A DNA stretch of 59,295 nt from Caulobacteraceae bacterium (GCA_019746095.1 JAIESL010000017.1:1-59295), one strand, 5' to 3'. Positions 47,771 to 58,378 are shown, counted from the first letter of the stretch. Numbers and translations are program-made. Notes: a model not told the origin generated them from the sequence alone.

Positions 47771-48838
47771 CTAGCCGAACTCCGCCTCAAGGTCCGCCAG
47801 ACGGGCCGCCTGGTCTTCGGCGATCAGGGCGTTGAGCAGGGGGTCGATGTCGCCCTCGAGGATCTGCGGCAGGCTGTGCAGGGTCAGGCCGATACGGTGG
47901 TCGGTGACCCGGCCCTGGGGGAAGTTGTAGGTGCGGATGCGCTCGGACCGGTCACCCGAGCCGACCTGGGATTTGCGCGAGTCGGAGCGGGCGTCGTCCT
48001 TCATCTGGCGCTGCATGTCATAGAGGCGGACGCGCAGGTTCTTCATCGCCTTGTCGCGGTTGACGTGCTGCGACTTCTCCGAGGAGGTCACCACGATCCC
48101 CGACGGGAAATGGGTGATGCGGACGGCGGAATCGGTCTTGTTGACGTGCTGGCCGCCCGAGCCCGAGGCGCGGAAGGTGTCGATGCGGATGTCCTTGTCG
48201 TGGATCTCGATCTCGACATCCTCAACCTCGGGCAGGACGGCGACGGTCGCGGCCGAGGTGTGGATGCGGCCGCCGGCCTCGGTAGTCGGCACGCGCTGGA
48301 CGCGGTGGACACCGCTCTCGAACTTCAACCGGCCGAAGACGCCGTCGCCGGTCACGGTAGCGATGATCTCCTTGTAGCCACCGGCGTCGCCCTCGGTGGC
48401 CGAGTCCAGCTCGACCCTCCAGCCGCGGGTGGAGGCATAGCGGGAATACATGCGGAACAGGTCACCGGCGAACAGGGCGGCCTCGTCGCCGCCGGTGCCG
48501 GCACGGACTTCCAGCACGGCCGAGGCATTCTCGTCGGCGTCGCGCGGGGCCAGCAGCAGGGCCACGTCCCGCTCCATGTCGGGCAGCCGCTCCTTGAAGG
48601 CCTGAAGCTCGTCGGCGGCCATCTCGGCCATCTCCGGATCGGCCGCCATGGCTTCGAGGTCAGCCATCTCTGCCCGCGTTCTCGCCAGCGCCATGACGGC
48701 GTCGGCGACCGGCTTCATCTCCGCATGTTCCTTGGACAGGCGGACGATCTCCTGGCCGTCGCTGGCCGCGCCCATCCGCGCCTCCACCTGGTGGAAGCGG
48801 TCGAGCACCTGATCGAGCCGGGCCTGGGGCAGTCGCAA
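47771..48838 (-). CDS. prfA: Peptide chain release factor 1
   Basis: A 355-residue RF1 that ends translation at UAA and UAG. The peptidyl-transfer motif GGQ is at residues 228-230 (the glutamine methylated by PrmC), and the codon-recognition P-x-T is PTT at 184-186. Domain layout and length are normal. Preceded on its strand by a PEGA-like lipoprotein gene and terminator, so it probably has its own promoter. Confidence 0.96.
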   Translation of the reverse strand: MRLPQARLDQVLDRFHQVEARMGAASDGQEIVRLSKEHAEMKPVADAVMALARTRAEMADLEAMAADPEMAEMAADELQAFKERLPDMERDVALLLAPRDADENASAVLEVRAGTGGDEAALFAGDLFRMYSRYASTRGWRVELDSATEGDAGGYKEIIATVTGDGVFGRLKFESGVHRVQRVPTTEAGGRIHTSAATVAVLPEVEDVEIEIHDKDIRIDTFRASGSGGQHVNKTDSAVRITHFPSGIVVTSSEKSQHVNRDKAMKNLRVRLYDMQRQMKDDARSDSRKSQVGSGDRSERIRTYNFPQGRVTDHRIGLTLHSLPQILEGDIDPLLNALIAEDQAARLADLEAEFG

Positions 48839-48975
48839 GGGGGAAGCGCCTCTTCAAAACGGGAGGCGGTGTTTACTCCGACGGACGCCGCCCTGTCGAT
48901 GCGGCGCGGCGATGGGCCTTGCCGGCGGGGGCGGGGCTTCAGGCGTTGCCGCGGGCAGAAGGGCCGGGCCGAACG

Positions 48976-49010
48976 AAAAAGGGCGGGACCGGCCTGCGCC
49001 GATCCCGCCC
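48976..49010 (-). terminator. Terminator of the PEGA-like lipoprotein gene
   Basis: GGGCGGGA (48981-48988) pairs with TCCCGCCC (49003-49010); on the minus strand the stem is followed by five T, the complement of the A-run at 48976-48980. Good rho-independent form. Confidence 0.8.
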
Positions 49011-49031
49011 TCCGCGTCGATGTCGAACGCC

Positions 49032-49508
49032 TTACTGGGCCGGCGCAGCGGCGGCAGCGCGGGCACGTTCGGCCTCGGCAGCCTGCCAGGCACGCTCCTC
49101 GGCCGGGGTGCGCAGGATGACCACCAGAGGATTGGGGCTCAGGTCGTTCATGGCACCCGACGAGCCGTCGACGACAGCGCCGATCACGCCACCGAAGATG
49201 ACATTGCCGGCCATGCCGGCGGCACCGCTGCCCGAAATGCCGCTGGTGATCTGGTGTTCCTGGGTCACATAGCCGTCCATCGAGACGCTGGCGCGGAAGG
49301 CGTCCTTGCGCGGCATGCGGAAGGTGCAGGGCGTGGCTTCACACTGGAAGCCGTTGGACGTCGAGACACGGGCACCGGGCGGCGTGCTCTGGACGGTGAA
49401 TTCCTGGCTGGAGCCACGCGTGATGGTGGCACAGGCGGGCAGCGAAAGCGCCACACCGACGAGCGCGAGCACACGCACGCCAAGCCGCGCAGAACGGTTA
49501 GAAAACAT
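49032..49508 (-). CDS. PEGA-like lipoprotein
   Basis: A 158-residue exported protein. Signal peptide with a possible lipobox SLPAC (cysteine near residue 26), a PEGA-like region (VQSTPPGARVSTSNGF, CTFRMPRKDAFRASVSMDGY), then a glycine-rich hydrophobic segment GAAGMAGNVIFGGVIGAVV and an alanine-rich tail. PEGA-type folds bind other surface or envelope parts. Function unknown. The ATG at 49508 gives the signal peptide. A strong terminator follows. Confidence 0.7.
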   Translation of the reverse strand: MFSNRSARLGVRVLALVGVALSLPACATITRGSSQEFTVQSTPPGARVSTSNGFQCEATPCTFRMPRKDAFRASVSMDGYVTQEHQITSGISGSGAAGMAGNVIFGGVIGAVVDGSSGAMNDLSPNPLVVILRTPAEERAWQAAEAERARAAAAAPAQ

Positions 49509-49609
49509 GAGACTTCCCCACGAGGCACGGCGCACCCCCCAGGTGAGCCTGCCCCTTACTTGGCAGTGTGGGTGGACAGGGTCAATCGCCCGAAAAGTGA
49601 CAGGGAGGC

Positions 49610-50206
49610 TTATCCCGGCCGGGTCCCGGCAAAGCTCGGCCGGGCTTCCAGGGCGGCCTGAAGCGCAACCAGTCCGGGTCGCCCCGTCGCCAGATCAAAG
49701 TCCGGATGGCGGAAGCCGATCCAGGTCACGGCGACGCCGGCGGTGATGACGCCGAGATCCAGCCGGGCCGGATCGGGCCGGGCCGCTTCCAGCGCATCGA
49801 GGGCGCGACCCATGTTTTCGGTCCAGCGGGCGATCCAGCCCGGCGAGCGCTCGTGTTCGGGTCGGCGCTTTTCCAGCACCAGTTTGACGCCCATCTCCAG
49901 CGCCTGGTTGCCCAGGGTCTCGAGCCGGCGCACGCGCAGGCGCTCCGGCCCGTCGGCGGGCAGCAGGCGGGGGCCGTCGCCCAGGGCGTCGAGATAGTCG
50001 CAGATCACCGGGCTGTCGCTGACCGGCAGGCCGTCCTCCGCGATCAGGGTCGGGACCTGGACCACCGGATTGGAGGCCAGCAGTTCCGGGGCGTTGGCAT
50101 AGGGGTCGACCACGACCTCCTCGATCCGGTCGATCAGGCCCTTCTCACGGGCCACGATCCGGCATTTGCGGGCGAAGGGGGACGGGGCGGTGATGTAGAG
50201 CTTCAT
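49610..50206 (-). CDS. Glutathione S-transferase family protein
   Basis: A 198-residue protein. MKLYITAPSPFARKCRIVAREKG is the thioredoxin-fold N-terminus (PSPFARK is the GSH-contact loop) and NPVVQVPTLIAEDGLPVSDSPVICDYLD holds the conserved V-P and D-S-x-x-I. The C-terminal helical domain follows. It conjugates glutathione or acts as a peroxidase; substrate unknown. It starts two bases after the ispG stop, so it is cotranscribed with it. Confidence 0.88.
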   Translation of the reverse strand: MKLYITAPSPFARKCRIVAREKGLIDRIEEVVVDPYANAPELLASNPVVQVPTLIAEDGLPVSDSPVICDYLDALGDGPRLLPADGPERLRVRRLETLGNQALEMGVKLVLEKRRPEHERSPGWIARWTENMGRALDALEAARPDPARLDLGVITAGVAVTWIGFRHPDFDLATGRPGLVALQAALEARPSFAGTRPG

Positions 50207-50208
50207 GC

Positions 50209-51348
50209 TTATTCGGCGGCTTCGAGGGTGGCGGCGCGTGCGGCATCCAGCTCGGCGGCCCTGGCTTCCACCAGTTCGACGATGTGGTCGATCATGCCGT
50301 CGTTGTGCTGTTTGTGGGCCATCTTGCCGTTGACATAGACCATGCCCGACCCGGCCCCGCCGCCGGTGAAGCCGACGTCCGTGTACAGCGCTTCGCCCGG
50401 TCCATTGACGACGCAGCCGATGATCGACAGCGACATCGGCGTCGTCACATGGGCCAGCCGCTCCTCAAGGATGCCGACGGTCTCGATGACGTTGAAGCCC
50501 TGACGGGCACACGACGGGCAGGCGATGATGTTCACCCCGCGGTGGCGCAGGCCCAGCGATTTGAGGATATCGAACCCGACCTTGATCTCCTCGACCGGAT
50601 CGGCGGCGAGGGAGACACGGATGGTGTCGCCGATGCCGGCCCAAAGCATGCTGCCCAGGCCGATGGCGGACTTGATGGTGCCCGAGCGCAGTGGCCCGGC
50701 CTCGGTGACGCCGAGATGCAGCGGGCAGTCGATGGCCTCGGCCAGCTGCTGATAGGCGGCGACGGTCAGGAAGGGGTCAGAGGCCTTCACCGATATCTTG
50801 AACTCGTGGAAATCGTGGTCCTGCAGGATGCGGGCGTGGTTGAGGGCGCTCTCGACCATGGCCTCGGGACAGGGCTCGCCGTATTTTTCCAGCAGCTCCT
50901 TCTCCAGCGAGCCGGCGTTGACGCCGATCCGCATGGAACAGCCGTGATCGCGGGCGGCCTGGATGACTTCGCGGACGCGGTCGGCCGAGCCGATATTGCC
51001 CGGGTTGATCCGCAGGCAGGCGGCGCCCGCCTCGGCGGCCTCGATGCCGCGCTTGTAGTGAAAATGGATGTCGGCGACGAGCGGCACGCGGGACTCGCGG
51101 GCGATGGTCCGGAAGGCGGCGGTCGAGTCCTGGTCCGGGCAGGAGACACGGACGATGTCGGCCCCGGCCTCCTCGAGCTGGCGGATCTGCTCCAGCGTCG
51201 CCGCCGCGTCGGAGGTCGGCGTATTGGTCATCGACTGGACCGAGATCGGCGCGCCGCCGCCGACGGGCACGGACCCGACCATGATCTGGCGGCTCTTGCG
51301 GCGCTCGATGTGGCGCCAGGGGCGGATATGGGAAAGGTCAGAGCTCAT
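50209..51348 (-). CDS. ispG: 4-hydroxy-3-methylbut-2-en-1-yl diphosphate synthase
   Basis: A 379-residue iron-sulfur enzyme of the MEP isoprenoid pathway. The start [27 protein letters not shown] (pieces) is conserved; Fe-S ligands are the cysteines in ACPSCARQ and GCVVNGPGE; the TIM barrel has LRINPGNIG and KISVKASDP. The start at 51348 ([16 protein letters not shown]) gives the correct length. Followed by GST with two bases between. Confidence 0.95.
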   Translation of the reverse strand: MSSDLSHIRPWRHIERRKSRQIMVGSVPVGGGAPISVQSMTNTPTSDAAATLEQIRQLEEAGADIVRVSCPDQDSTAAFRTIARESRVPLVADIHFHYKRGIEAAEAGAACLRINPGNIGSADRVREVIQAARDHGCSMRIGVNAGSLEKELLEKYGEPCPEAMVESALNHARILQDHDFHEFKISVKASDPFLTVAAYQQLAEAIDCPLHLGVTEAGPLRSGTIKSAIGLGSMLWAGIGDTIRVSLAADPVEEIKVGFDILKSLGLRHRGVNIIACPSCARQGFNVIETVGILEERLAHVTTPMSLSIIGCVVNGPGEALYTDVGFTGGGAGSGMVYVNGKMAHKQHNDGMIDHIVELVEARAAELDAARAATLEAAE

Positions 51349-51403
51349 GAGGCCCGCAACATAGTCGCTGGAAGGCGACATGGCCACGACGGCCGGACCG
51401 CAA

Positions 51404-52519
51404 TCAGCCGCCGGGTGTGACAGCCATCGCCGGCTGGACCGTGGCGGCGCGCGCCTGGGCTTCAGCCTGGGCCAGGGCCTGAGCCTGGGCCTGGGCCTGG
51501 GCCGCCTGGGTACGGGCCGCGACCTCGGCCGCCGCCTGACGGGCCAGAACCTGGGCACGGGCGTCCAACTGGCTGAGCGGCGTCTTTTCCGCGGTCAGGG
51601 TGCCGGCATGTTCGCCGTTCAGATAGACGTCGAAATCGGCGAAATGGCTCGAGACATCCACCATGGCCGCCACCCCGGCGGGCGCACGCCAGGCATCGCC
51701 GGCCGCCAGCTGGCGGGCGAACAGCACCCGGCCGTCGGCCATGGTGACCACCAGGCTGGCGGCCTTGCGGGCCTGGATCACCACCTGGGAGGCATTGGCC
51801 GAAACGCCGTAGATGGCACCGCGGGGATTGAACGCCCGCTGGACCGGCTGTGCGCCGGCGGCGGCGGCGGCCATGGCCTCGGGCGAGGTCGGATCGATGC
51901 CGGTCAGTTCCTCTTCCAGACCCGGGGTGATGTAGAGGGCCGGAATGGTCTGGTCGGGCGGGGCGGCCCGCGGCGCCGTCAGGGACAGGGCCGCAGTCTG
52001 GCCGGGCACGGCCCCCAGGGTCCAGCTTTCGGGGGTGGACACGAGGTCCGAGGGCTGGGGCGCACGCATCAGGCTGACGCGCTGGAAGACGTTCCAGCCG
52101 ACCACGGCGATGACGAGGGCCAGACCGGCGGCGATCAGGCGCGGCGAATAACGGCGGACCTCCTCGAAGGCGACGCCGACCGGAGCCTGGAGCGGCACCG
52201 AGGGATCCGGGCTCTCGCGCTTGAACCGCTCGACCGCGAGCTGTTCGTCGAGGCCCAGGCAGCCGGCGTAGGCGCGCACATAGCCGATCGAGAAGACGCG
52301 GTTGGGCAGGGTCGAGAAGTCGTTCTGCTCCAGCGCCGTCAGATAGCGGGTGGGCACGCGGGTGAGGCTGGAGAGTTCCGCCAGCGAGCGGCCGGAATGT
52401 TCACGGGCAATACGCAGGCCATCGCCCAGAGTCGGCGCGTCCGTGACGGAAGGAACGACATCCTTCCAGTCTGGATGAGCCCTGAGCTCTTCGGGGATTC
52501 CCCCCGTATCCAGCGCCAT
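51404..52519 (-). CDS. RodZ-like HTH membrane protein
   Basis: A 371-residue protein. An HTH_25-type domain at about 30-95 ([42 protein letters not shown]), one membrane helix at about 125-145 ([18 protein letters not shown]), and a periplasmic DUF4115-type domain ([26 protein letters not shown]). The tail is A/Q-rich ([15 protein letters not shown]). RodZ links MreB to the cell wall. Start is uncertain: ATG 52519 is used; ATG 52564 would add 15 residues. Confidence 0.78.
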   Translation of the reverse strand: MALDTGGIPEELRAHPDWKDVVPSVTDAPTLGDGLRIAREHSGRSLAELSSLTRVPTRYLTALEQNDFSTLPNRVFSIGYVRAYAGCLGLDEQLAVERFKRESPDPSVPLQAPVGVAFEEVRRYSPRLIAAGLALVIAVVGWNVFQRVSLMRAPQPSDLVSTPESWTLGAVPGQTAALSLTAPRAAPPDQTIPALYITPGLEEELTGIDPTSPEAMAAAAAGAQPVQRAFNPRGAIYGVSANASQVVIQARKAASLVVTMADGRVLFARQLAAGDAWRAPAGVAAMVDVSSHFADFDVYLNGEHAGTLTAEKTPLSQLDARAQVLARQAAAEVAARTQAAQAQAQAQALAQAEAQARAATVQPAMAVTPGG

Positions 52520-52713
52520 TACGCCTGACCCCACACTCTGCGAATGCGGGGGCTCTCCACGCATCGCCATACTCTTACCCGCGGCCTGTATCATATCGGG
52601 ATGACAGTTCGGGCCTGCCCCCGCAGACCACCACGTTCCGGCTTGTGGATAACTCATTAGAGCCGCCCGATCAACGATTTGTTAAGCATCCCGGCGTGTC
52701 GGACCGGGACGGT

Positions 52714-54978
52714 TCAGATCGTGACGTTCAACTTCCGCGCCAGGGATTCGAGCTCGCCCCGGATCGAGCCGGCGGACGAGCCGAGAAGGTTCGCCATGCC
52801 GCGGCGGGCAGCCCCCAGATCGGCCGAGAGGATCATCCGCTTGACCGGGCCCACACCGCCGGCCGGGGCCGAAAGACGGGTGAAGCCCAGGGTCAGCAGG
52901 GCGAAGGCCTCCAGCGGCCGGCCGGCCAGTTCTCCGCATACGGACACCGGCGTTCCGGTGTCGGCGCATTTCTTCTGGATCTCGCCCAGGGCGCGCAGGG
53001 CCGGCGGCGACAGCGGATCGTAGCGGTCGGACACCAGCGGGTTCGTCCGGTCGGCGGCGAACATGTACTGGAAGAGGTCATTGGTCCCGACCGAGACAAA
53101 ATCGGTCAGGGGCAGAAGCGCGTCCAGGTGCCAGAGCAGCGACGGGCATTCGATCATGGCCCCGACACGCAGCAGGGCCGGCAGGGCCCGGCCCCGGCGC
53201 CTGGCCCAGGCGCATTCCACATCGACCAGTTCGCGCGCGGCGCGGAATTCATCGACCGTGGCGATCATCGGGAACATCACGCGCAGTTCCCGCCCGGCGG
53301 CGGCGGCCAGCAGGGCGCGCAGCTGCAGACGCAGCAGGCCGGGCCGGTCGAGGCCGAGACGGATGGCACGACGGCCCAGGGCCGGATTCTCTTCCCGCTC
53401 GGTCTCCAGATAGGGCAGCACCTTGTCGCCGCCGATATCGAGGGTGCGGAAGGTGACGGGCCGGTCGCCGGCCGTGTCCAGAACCAGTTTGTAAAGGGCC
53501 GTCTGGCTGGTCAGGCGCGGCAGTTCCTCGGAGACCATGAACTGGAATTCGGTGCGGAACAGGCCGATGCCCTCGGCCCCCGTCGCGTCCAGATTTTCCA
53601 GATCGACGGCGAGGCCGGCATTGGTCAGGACGGTGATCCGGGTGCCGTCGAGCGTGACCGCCGGGACGTCGCGCAGCTTGGCGAACTCGGCCTGACGCTC
53701 GCTGCGGACCAGCATGCGGGACTGGACGGCAGACAGCATGTCGGGCCGGGGCCGCAGATAGGCCTCGCCCGTCTCGCCGTCGACGATGACCAGATCGCCC
53801 TCGGACAGCCGGTCGCGAAGGCCCATGATGCGGCCGACACAGGGGATCTGCAGCGCACGGGCGACGATGGCGGCATGGCTGGCGGCCGAACCCTCCTCCA
53901 GCAGCAGGCCGCGCAGCTTGTGACGCGGATACTCCAGCAGGTCGGCGGGACCGAGGTTGCGGGCCACCAGGATGGCATCAGGCGGGATGTCACGTTCACC
54001 GGGTCTGTCGCCGGCCAGGACGCGCAGCAGCCGGTTGGCCAGGTCCTCGAAATCGTGCAGCCGCTCCTTGATATAGGGGTCGCGGGCCTGGGCGAAGCGG
54101 GCCCGGTGCTCGTTGCGGACACGGTCGACGGCGGCCTCGGCGGTCAGGCCGGTGCGCACGGCCTCTTCCAGCGACCGGTTCCAGCCGCGGTCGTCGGCGA
54201 ACATGCGGTAGGTTTCCAGCACCTCGAACGACTGGCCCGCCAGCTTGCCCTGGCCCCCGTCGAGAATGGAGTCGATGCCGGCCTTGAGCGTGATCAGGGC
54301 CTCGCGCAGGCGGATCTCCTCGACCTGCTGGTTCTCGGCCAGCAGGTTTTCGGGCGGAACCGGCGCCTCGTGCAGAATGACATGGCCATAGGCCAGACCC
54401 TCGGCGAACCGCTGGCCCTTGAGCCGCTCGGGCCGGTGCGGGGCCACCTCGATGTCGCGCAGTTCGTCCTGGGCGAGCAGTTCGCCCGAGGCCACGGTCT
54501 CGGCCAGGACCATGGCGATGGTCTGGATGTCCTCGACTTCCTCGTCGTCATAGCGCCGCTCGGAGCGGTTCTGGACGACCAGGACACCGATGGCCCGCCC
54601 CCCGCGCAGCAGGGGGGCACCGAGGAAGGCGTGATAGGGATCCTCGCCCGTCTCCGGCCGGTAGGCGAAGCTGGGATGGGACGGGGCGTCCGACAGGCTG
54701 ATGGGGGCAGCGGATCGCGCCACCTCGCCGACCAGACCCTCACCGGGCCGCAGCCGGGTGGTGTGGACGGCCTCAGGCTTCAGGCCCTGGGTGGCGAACA
54801 GTTCAAGCTCGCCCGAGGCGCGGCGCAGATAGATCGAACAGACCTCGGCCACCATCGACTGGGCGATGATACGGACGACGGTGTCGAGCCGGTCCTGGGC
54901 CGGCTGGGCACCGGCCATGGCTTCGCGAATCTGGCGAAGGAGGTTCCGTGGCCCCGTCGTCAATCCGCCAACCGGCAT
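52714..54978 (-). CDS. ptsP: Nitrogen PTS enzyme I (EI-Ntr)
   Basis: A 754-residue PEP-dependent kinase that starts the nitrogen-related phosphotransfer chain (to NPr). Residues 27-160 form a GAF domain (glutamine is the usual signal); the phosphohistidine domain has H368 in GSAASHAAI; the C-terminal PEP-binding TIM barrel has GLFRTEFQFM, RTLDIGGDK, MIECPSLLW and VSVCGELAG with its active-site cysteine. Complete. Directly downstream of lysC by 50 bases, as in many alphaproteobacteria. Confidence 0.94.
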   Translation of the reverse strand: MPVGGLTTGPRNLLRQIREAMAGAQPAQDRLDTVVRIIAQSMVAEVCSIYLRRASGELELFATQGLKPEAVHTTRLRPGEGLVGEVARSAAPISLSDAPSHPSFAYRPETGEDPYHAFLGAPLLRGGRAIGVLVVQNRSERRYDDEEVEDIQTIAMVLAETVASGELLAQDELRDIEVAPHRPERLKGQRFAEGLAYGHVILHEAPVPPENLLAENQQVEEIRLREALITLKAGIDSILDGGQGKLAGQSFEVLETYRMFADDRGWNRSLEEAVRTGLTAEAAVDRVRNEHRARFAQARDPYIKERLHDFEDLANRLLRVLAGDRPGERDIPPDAILVARNLGPADLLEYPRHKLRGLLLEEGSAASHAAIVARALQIPCVGRIMGLRDRLSEGDLVIVDGETGEAYLRPRPDMLSAVQSRMLVRSERQAEFAKLRDVPAVTLDGTRITVLTNAGLAVDLENLDATGAEGIGLFRTEFQFMVSEELPRLTSQTALYKLVLDTAGDRPVTFRTLDIGGDKVLPYLETEREENPALGRRAIRLGLDRPGLLRLQLRALLAAAAGRELRVMFPMIATVDEFRAARELVDVECAWARRRGRALPALLRVGAMIECPSLLWHLDALLPLTDFVSVGTNDLFQYMFAADRTNPLVSDRYDPLSPPALRALGEIQKKCADTGTPVSVCGELAGRPLEAFALLTLGFTRLSAPAGGVGPVKRMILSADLGAARRGMANLLGSSAGSIRGELESLARKLNVTI

Positions 54979-55028
54979 GGCCCCTCCTGATGAACGACGC
55001 CGCAGATGGGCACCGTCCGGCTTGAATC

Positions 55029-56303
55029 CTAGACTGCCTCGAGTCCATACGCCGCATGAAGCGCACGAACGGCCAGTTCCGCATAGGCGGCATCGATCAA
55101 TACGCTGATCTTGATCTCGGATGTCGAGATGGCCTGAAATTTCACGCCCTTGTCGGCGAGGGCCCGGAACATGGTCTGGGCCACACCCGCGTGACTGCGC
55201 ATGCCGACGCCGACGACCGAGACCTTGGCCACATCCTCGTCAACGCGCAGCTCCTCGAAGCCGAGCTGGCCCTGGGCGGCGCGCATCAATTCAGCGGCCC
55301 GGGCGGCGTCGCGACGGCCGGTGGTGAAGGTCAGGTTGACGGCGTCCCCCGTGCGGGCCTGGCTCTGGACGATCATGTCGACATTGACGTTGGCCTCGGC
55401 CAGCCGCGTGAAGACGTCGGCCGGAGCCTCGACCCGGTCGGACAGGCCCAGCAGGGTGATCCGGGCCTCGTCACGGCTCATGGTCACGCCGGATACGATG
55501 CGTTTTTCCACGATTTCCTCCTCGTCGCAGATCAATGTGCCGGACTTGGCGGGCAGGACGCCGTTTTCGTCGGGTTCAATAAAGCTGGACAGGACCCGCA
55601 GCGGCACGCGCTTGGCCATGGCCAGTTCGACCGAACGGGTCTGCAGCACCTTGGCCCCGAGCGAGGCCATTTCCAGCATTTCCTCGTAGGAAATCTTTTC
55701 GAGCCGGCGGGCCCTGGACTCGATCCGGGGGTCGGTGGTGTAGACGCCGTCCACGTCGGTGTAGATGTCGCACGGGCAGTCCAGGGCCGCCGCCACGGCG
55801 ACCGCGGAGGTATCCGACCCGCCCCGGCCCAGGGTGGTGATCCGGCCCGAGCGGCTGACGCCCTGGAAGCCGGGGACCACGGCGATCTCGCCCTTGTCCA
55901 TGGCAGCGCCCAGCACCTCGCCGGGCACGTCCTCGATCCGGGCCCGTCCGTGGGCGTCGTCGGTGAGGATGGGGATCTGCCAGCCCATCCAGCTGCGGGC
56001 GTTCAGCCCCATATTGCGCAGGGTCAGGGCCAACAGGCCGGCGGTGACCTGTTCGCCCGAGGCGACGACGATGTCATATTCATCGTCCGAAAGGGCGATG
56101 CCCTGCCCCGGCCGCCCCGCGCCGTCGGTCCAGGCGACCAGTTCATTGGTCTTGCCGGCCATGGCGGAGACGACGACGGCGACCTGCTTGCCCGCGGCCG
56201 CCTCGGCCGCGACGATGCGGGCGGCCCGGCGGATGCGTTCAAGGTCACCCATCGAGGTGCCGCCGAACTTCATAACCAGTCGCGTCGTAGCAGGCCGCGT
56301 CAT
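55029..56303 (-). CDS. lysC: Aspartate kinase
   Basis: A 424-residue enzyme for the first step of lysine, threonine and methionine synthesis. [15 protein letters not shown] is the catalytic start; [16 protein letters not shown] and [13 protein letters not shown] are conserved; two ACT domains lie at the C-terminus (about 260-424), where end-product feedback acts. The ATG at 56303 was chosen because the kinase begins [15 protein letters not shown]; the frame upstream is antisense to ubiG. Confidence 0.95.
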   Translation of the reverse strand: MTRPATTRLVMKFGGTSMGDLERIRRAARIVAAEAAAGKQVAVVVSAMAGKTNELVAWTDGAGRPGQGIALSDDEYDIVVASGEQVTAGLLALTLRNMGLNARSWMGWQIPILTDDAHGRARIEDVPGEVLGAAMDKGEIAVVPGFQGVSRSGRITTLGRGGSDTSAVAVAAALDCPCDIYTDVDGVYTTDPRIESRARRLEKISYEEMLEMASLGAKVLQTRSVELAMAKRVPLRVLSSFIEPDENGVLPAKSGTLICDEEEIVEKRIVSGVTMSRDEARITLLGLSDRVEAPADVFTRLAEANVNVDMIVQSQARTGDAVNLTFTTGRRDAARAAELMRAAQGQLGFEELRVDEDVAKVSVVGVGMRSHAGVAQTMFRALADKGVKFQAISTSEIKISVLIDAAYAELAVRALHAAYGLEAV

Positions 56304-56358
56304 CGTGACGGATCGCCCCATCTTGCATGGAGGGCCGCGCAGGTTCATCCCTCGGCCC

Positions 56359-57162
56359 ATGGCCGCTTCTAACGACACGCTATCGGCGCGCAAACCCCAA
56401 AGCGGCGCGGATTTCAACGACGGGGCCGCCGGCCCCTCGATCGACCCCGCCGATGTGGCCCGATTCTCGGCCCAGGCGGCGGAGTGGTGGGACGCGCGCG
56501 GGCCGTTCGCGCCGCTGCACAAATTCAATCCGGCCCGGCTGGCCTTCGTGCGCGACCGGGCGGCAGAGCGGTTCGGACGGGATGTGAAGACCCGCGCGGC
56601 CTTCGCGGGACTGACCCTGCTGGATGTCGGCTGCGGCGGCGGATTGATCGCCGAACCCATGCGCCGGCTGGGCTTTCAGGTCACCGCCGTCGATGCCTCG
56701 ACCGAGAATATCGGCACGGCGCGGGCCCATGCGGAACAGCAGGGGCTGGACATCGCCTATCGCGCCGCGACGGTCGAGCAGCTGGAGGCCGAAGGGGCCG
56801 GGCCGTTCGATGTGGTCCTGACCCTGGAGGTGATCGAACACGTCGCCGACCCCGAGGCCTTCATCCGCGCCTGTTCGCGACTGGTGAAGCCGGGCGGGAT
56901 GCTGGTCGTCGCCACCCTGAACCGGACGCTGAAAGCCCTGGCCCTGGGCAAGGTCGCCGCCGAATATGTGCTGCGCTGGGTGCCGGCGGGAACGCACGAC
57001 TGGAACCAGTTCTTGAAGCCGGACGAGATCCGGATGATGCTGTCGCAAGAGCCTGTGGCGGTCAGCGGACCGTTCGGCCTAGCCTATGATCCGCTTACGG
57101 ATCATTGGAGTGAAAGCGACGATACCGCTATCAACTATCTGATGATCGCCACGCGGGACTGA
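56359..57162 (+). CDS. ubiG: Ubiquinone 3-O-methyltransferase
   Basis: A 267-residue SAM methyltransferase for two O-methylations of ubiquinone synthesis. [14 protein letters not shown] is the SAM motif; EVIEHVADP and [14 protein letters not shown] follow; [21 protein letters not shown] is the UbiG N-terminal signature. An N-terminal addition of about 25 residues is longer than in E. coli. Divergent from lysC with only about 55 bases between starts. The ATG at 56359 is the first before the conserved part. Confidence 0.93.
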   Translation: MAASNDTLSARKPQSGADFNDGAAGPSIDPADVARFSAQAAEWWDARGPFAPLHKFNPARLAFVRDRAAERFGRDVKTRAAFAGLTLLDVGCGGGLIAEPMRRLGFQVTAVDASTENIGTARAHAEQQGLDIAYRAATVEQLEAEGAGPFDVVLTLEVIEHVADPEAFIRACSRLVKPGGMLVVATLNRTLKALALGKVAAEYVLRWVPAGTHDWNQFLKPDEIRMMLSQEPVAVSGPFGLAYDPLTDHWSESDDTAINYLMIATRD

Positions 57163-57184
57163 CGCCCGCGGCAAGGAGTTCCGA

Positions 57185-57556
57185 ATGATCGCCACCCTGT
57201 TTGCCGGCCTGTTGGTCACGGCCTCCGTTCCCGCTCCCGGCCCGGCCTTGCAGGACTCGATGATCGCCAGGCGCGGCGTCGCGGGCCTCTGTATCCGCTG
57301 GGACCGGAGCCGCCCCGGTCGGGTCGCCGAGGCCGTCATCGTCCGCTCGACCGGCAATTCGGCGCTGGACCGACGCATCTCCGACGCGGTGCCGCAGATG
57401 GACTGGCCTGTCGGTGTGGACGACTACCGCGGCCAGTGGCTGGGCATCTGGATGGCCGTGGGCGGTGCCGAGAGCCCGCCGGAGACCGATCCCCTGCCGG
57501 ACTGTTCCGGGCAGAGGGATCGCAGCTGGGCACCGCCGCCGGCACCGGCGTCCTGA
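57185..57556 (+). CDS. Small exported protein, TonB-C-like motif
   Basis: A 123-residue protein with a hydrophobic N-terminus (MIATLFAGLLVTASVPAPG), a likely signal peptide. EAVIVRSTGNSALDRRISDAVPQMDWP resembles the TonB C-terminal region, where a proline and a small residue follow a paired strand. The tail is proline-rich with one cysteine pair. AAGGAG stands about six bases before the ATG. Not recognised with certainty. Follows ubiG by 22 bases on the same strand. Confidence 0.55.
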   Translation: MIATLFAGLLVTASVPAPGPALQDSMIARRGVAGLCIRWDRSRPGRVAEAVIVRSTGNSALDRRISDAVPQMDWPVGVDDYRGQWLGIWMAVGGAESPPETDPLPDCSGQRDRSWAPPPAPAS

Positions 57557-57639
57557 CCACCCCGGCACGGTTTCCGGTTCATCTGCGGTTCATCGACCTG
57601 ACCTCGAAGTAACGGGACAGGAAAGCGTGACGGTGGGAT

Positions 57640-57654
57640 GAGGGATTCTCCCTC
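57640..57654 (+). terminator. Weak terminator candidate
   Basis: GAGGGA (57640-57645), loop TTC, TCCCTC (57649-57654), then AATCTTCC. Six-pair stem, poor U-run. It falls between the small exported protein and the small lipoprotein genes. Confidence 0.3.
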
Positions 57655-57677
57655 AATCTTCCGAACAGGAGCCCCCA

Positions 57678-57899
57678 ATGAAACGCCTTCTGGTCCTCGC
57701 CACCCTGTCGGCGGCCCTGATGACCTCGGCCTGCATCACCGTGATCGACGCGGGCGACGATGACGACCGGGCCTGGCACGGCCAGAACGCCCAGCCGTTC
57801 GACGCTGCCCGTGCCGAGTGCCGGGCCTCGACCGACCGGGGTCAGCGCAGCGACGCCTTCCGCGACTGCATGGCCGGCAAGGGCTGGACCCGCAGCTAG
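57678..57899 (+). CDS. Small lipoprotein
   Basis: A 73-residue protein. Signal sequence ending in LMTSAC (cysteine near residue 19), then an acidic stretch GDDDDRAWHG and a conserved-looking tail AARAECRASTDRGQRSDAFRDCMAGKGW with two cysteines. AGGAG stands about eight bases before the ATG. Probably an outer-membrane lipoprotein of unknown function. Its stop overlaps the convergent GNAT gene by four bases. Confidence 0.65.
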   Translation: MKRLLVLATLSAALMTSACITVIDAGDDDDRAWHGQNAQPFDAARAECRASTDRGQRSDAFRDCMAGKGWTRS

Positions 57900-58378
57900 T
57901 CGACCAGGCGCCGGATCATGTAGCGGGCGTCTGCGCCATAGCCGGCCAGTTTGTCCGCCATGCCCGGCGGATCGGTGACTACGAAGCCGTGCCGTTCCCA
58001 GAACGGTGCGGCCTCGTTGACAGCCACCAGCGTCAGGGCCGGCCAGCCGGCCGCGCGGGCGTCCCGCGCCAGCCGCTCGATGATCGGGCCGGACCAGCCG
58101 CCGCCCCGCACCGTCGGGTCCAGCGCGAGGTCGTGCAGATACATGACGGCGGCGTCGTCCGGGATCGCGTCGATCAGGGTATTGAGCGCCGGGGCGGCGT
58201 TTTCCGTCCACGGATAGGCGACGAGATAGCCCCGGGGCGCAGCGTCCTCGGCGGCCAGCACGAAACAGCCGGACGGGTTCAGGGCCAGCCGGTTCCCGAA
58301 ACAGTCGCGGTCCTCGAAATGATCCGGGAAGCCGACGGCGGCGATGGCGACGACGGCGTCCAGATCGGCCGCCGTCAT
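57896..58378 (-). CDS. GNAT acetyltransferase
   Basis: A 160-residue protein: TAADLDAVVAIAAVGFPDHFEDRD at the start, MYLHDLALDPTVRGGGWSGPII as the acetyl-CoA-binding motif (R-G-x-G-x form) and FWERHGFVVTDPP near the end. Substrate unknown. I used the ATG at 58378 because it overlaps the stop of the upstream DUF6265 gene by four bases (ATGA); a start at 58435 would add 19 residues. Convergent with the small lipoprotein gene. Confidence 0.82.
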   Translation of the reverse strand: MTAADLDAVVAIAAVGFPDHFEDRDCFGNRLALNPSGCFVLAAEDAAPRGYLVAYPWTENAAPALNTLIDAIPDDAAVMYLHDLALDPTVRGGGWSGPIIERLARDARAAGWPALTLVAVNEAAPFWERHGFVVTDPPGMADKLAGYGADARYMIRRLVD

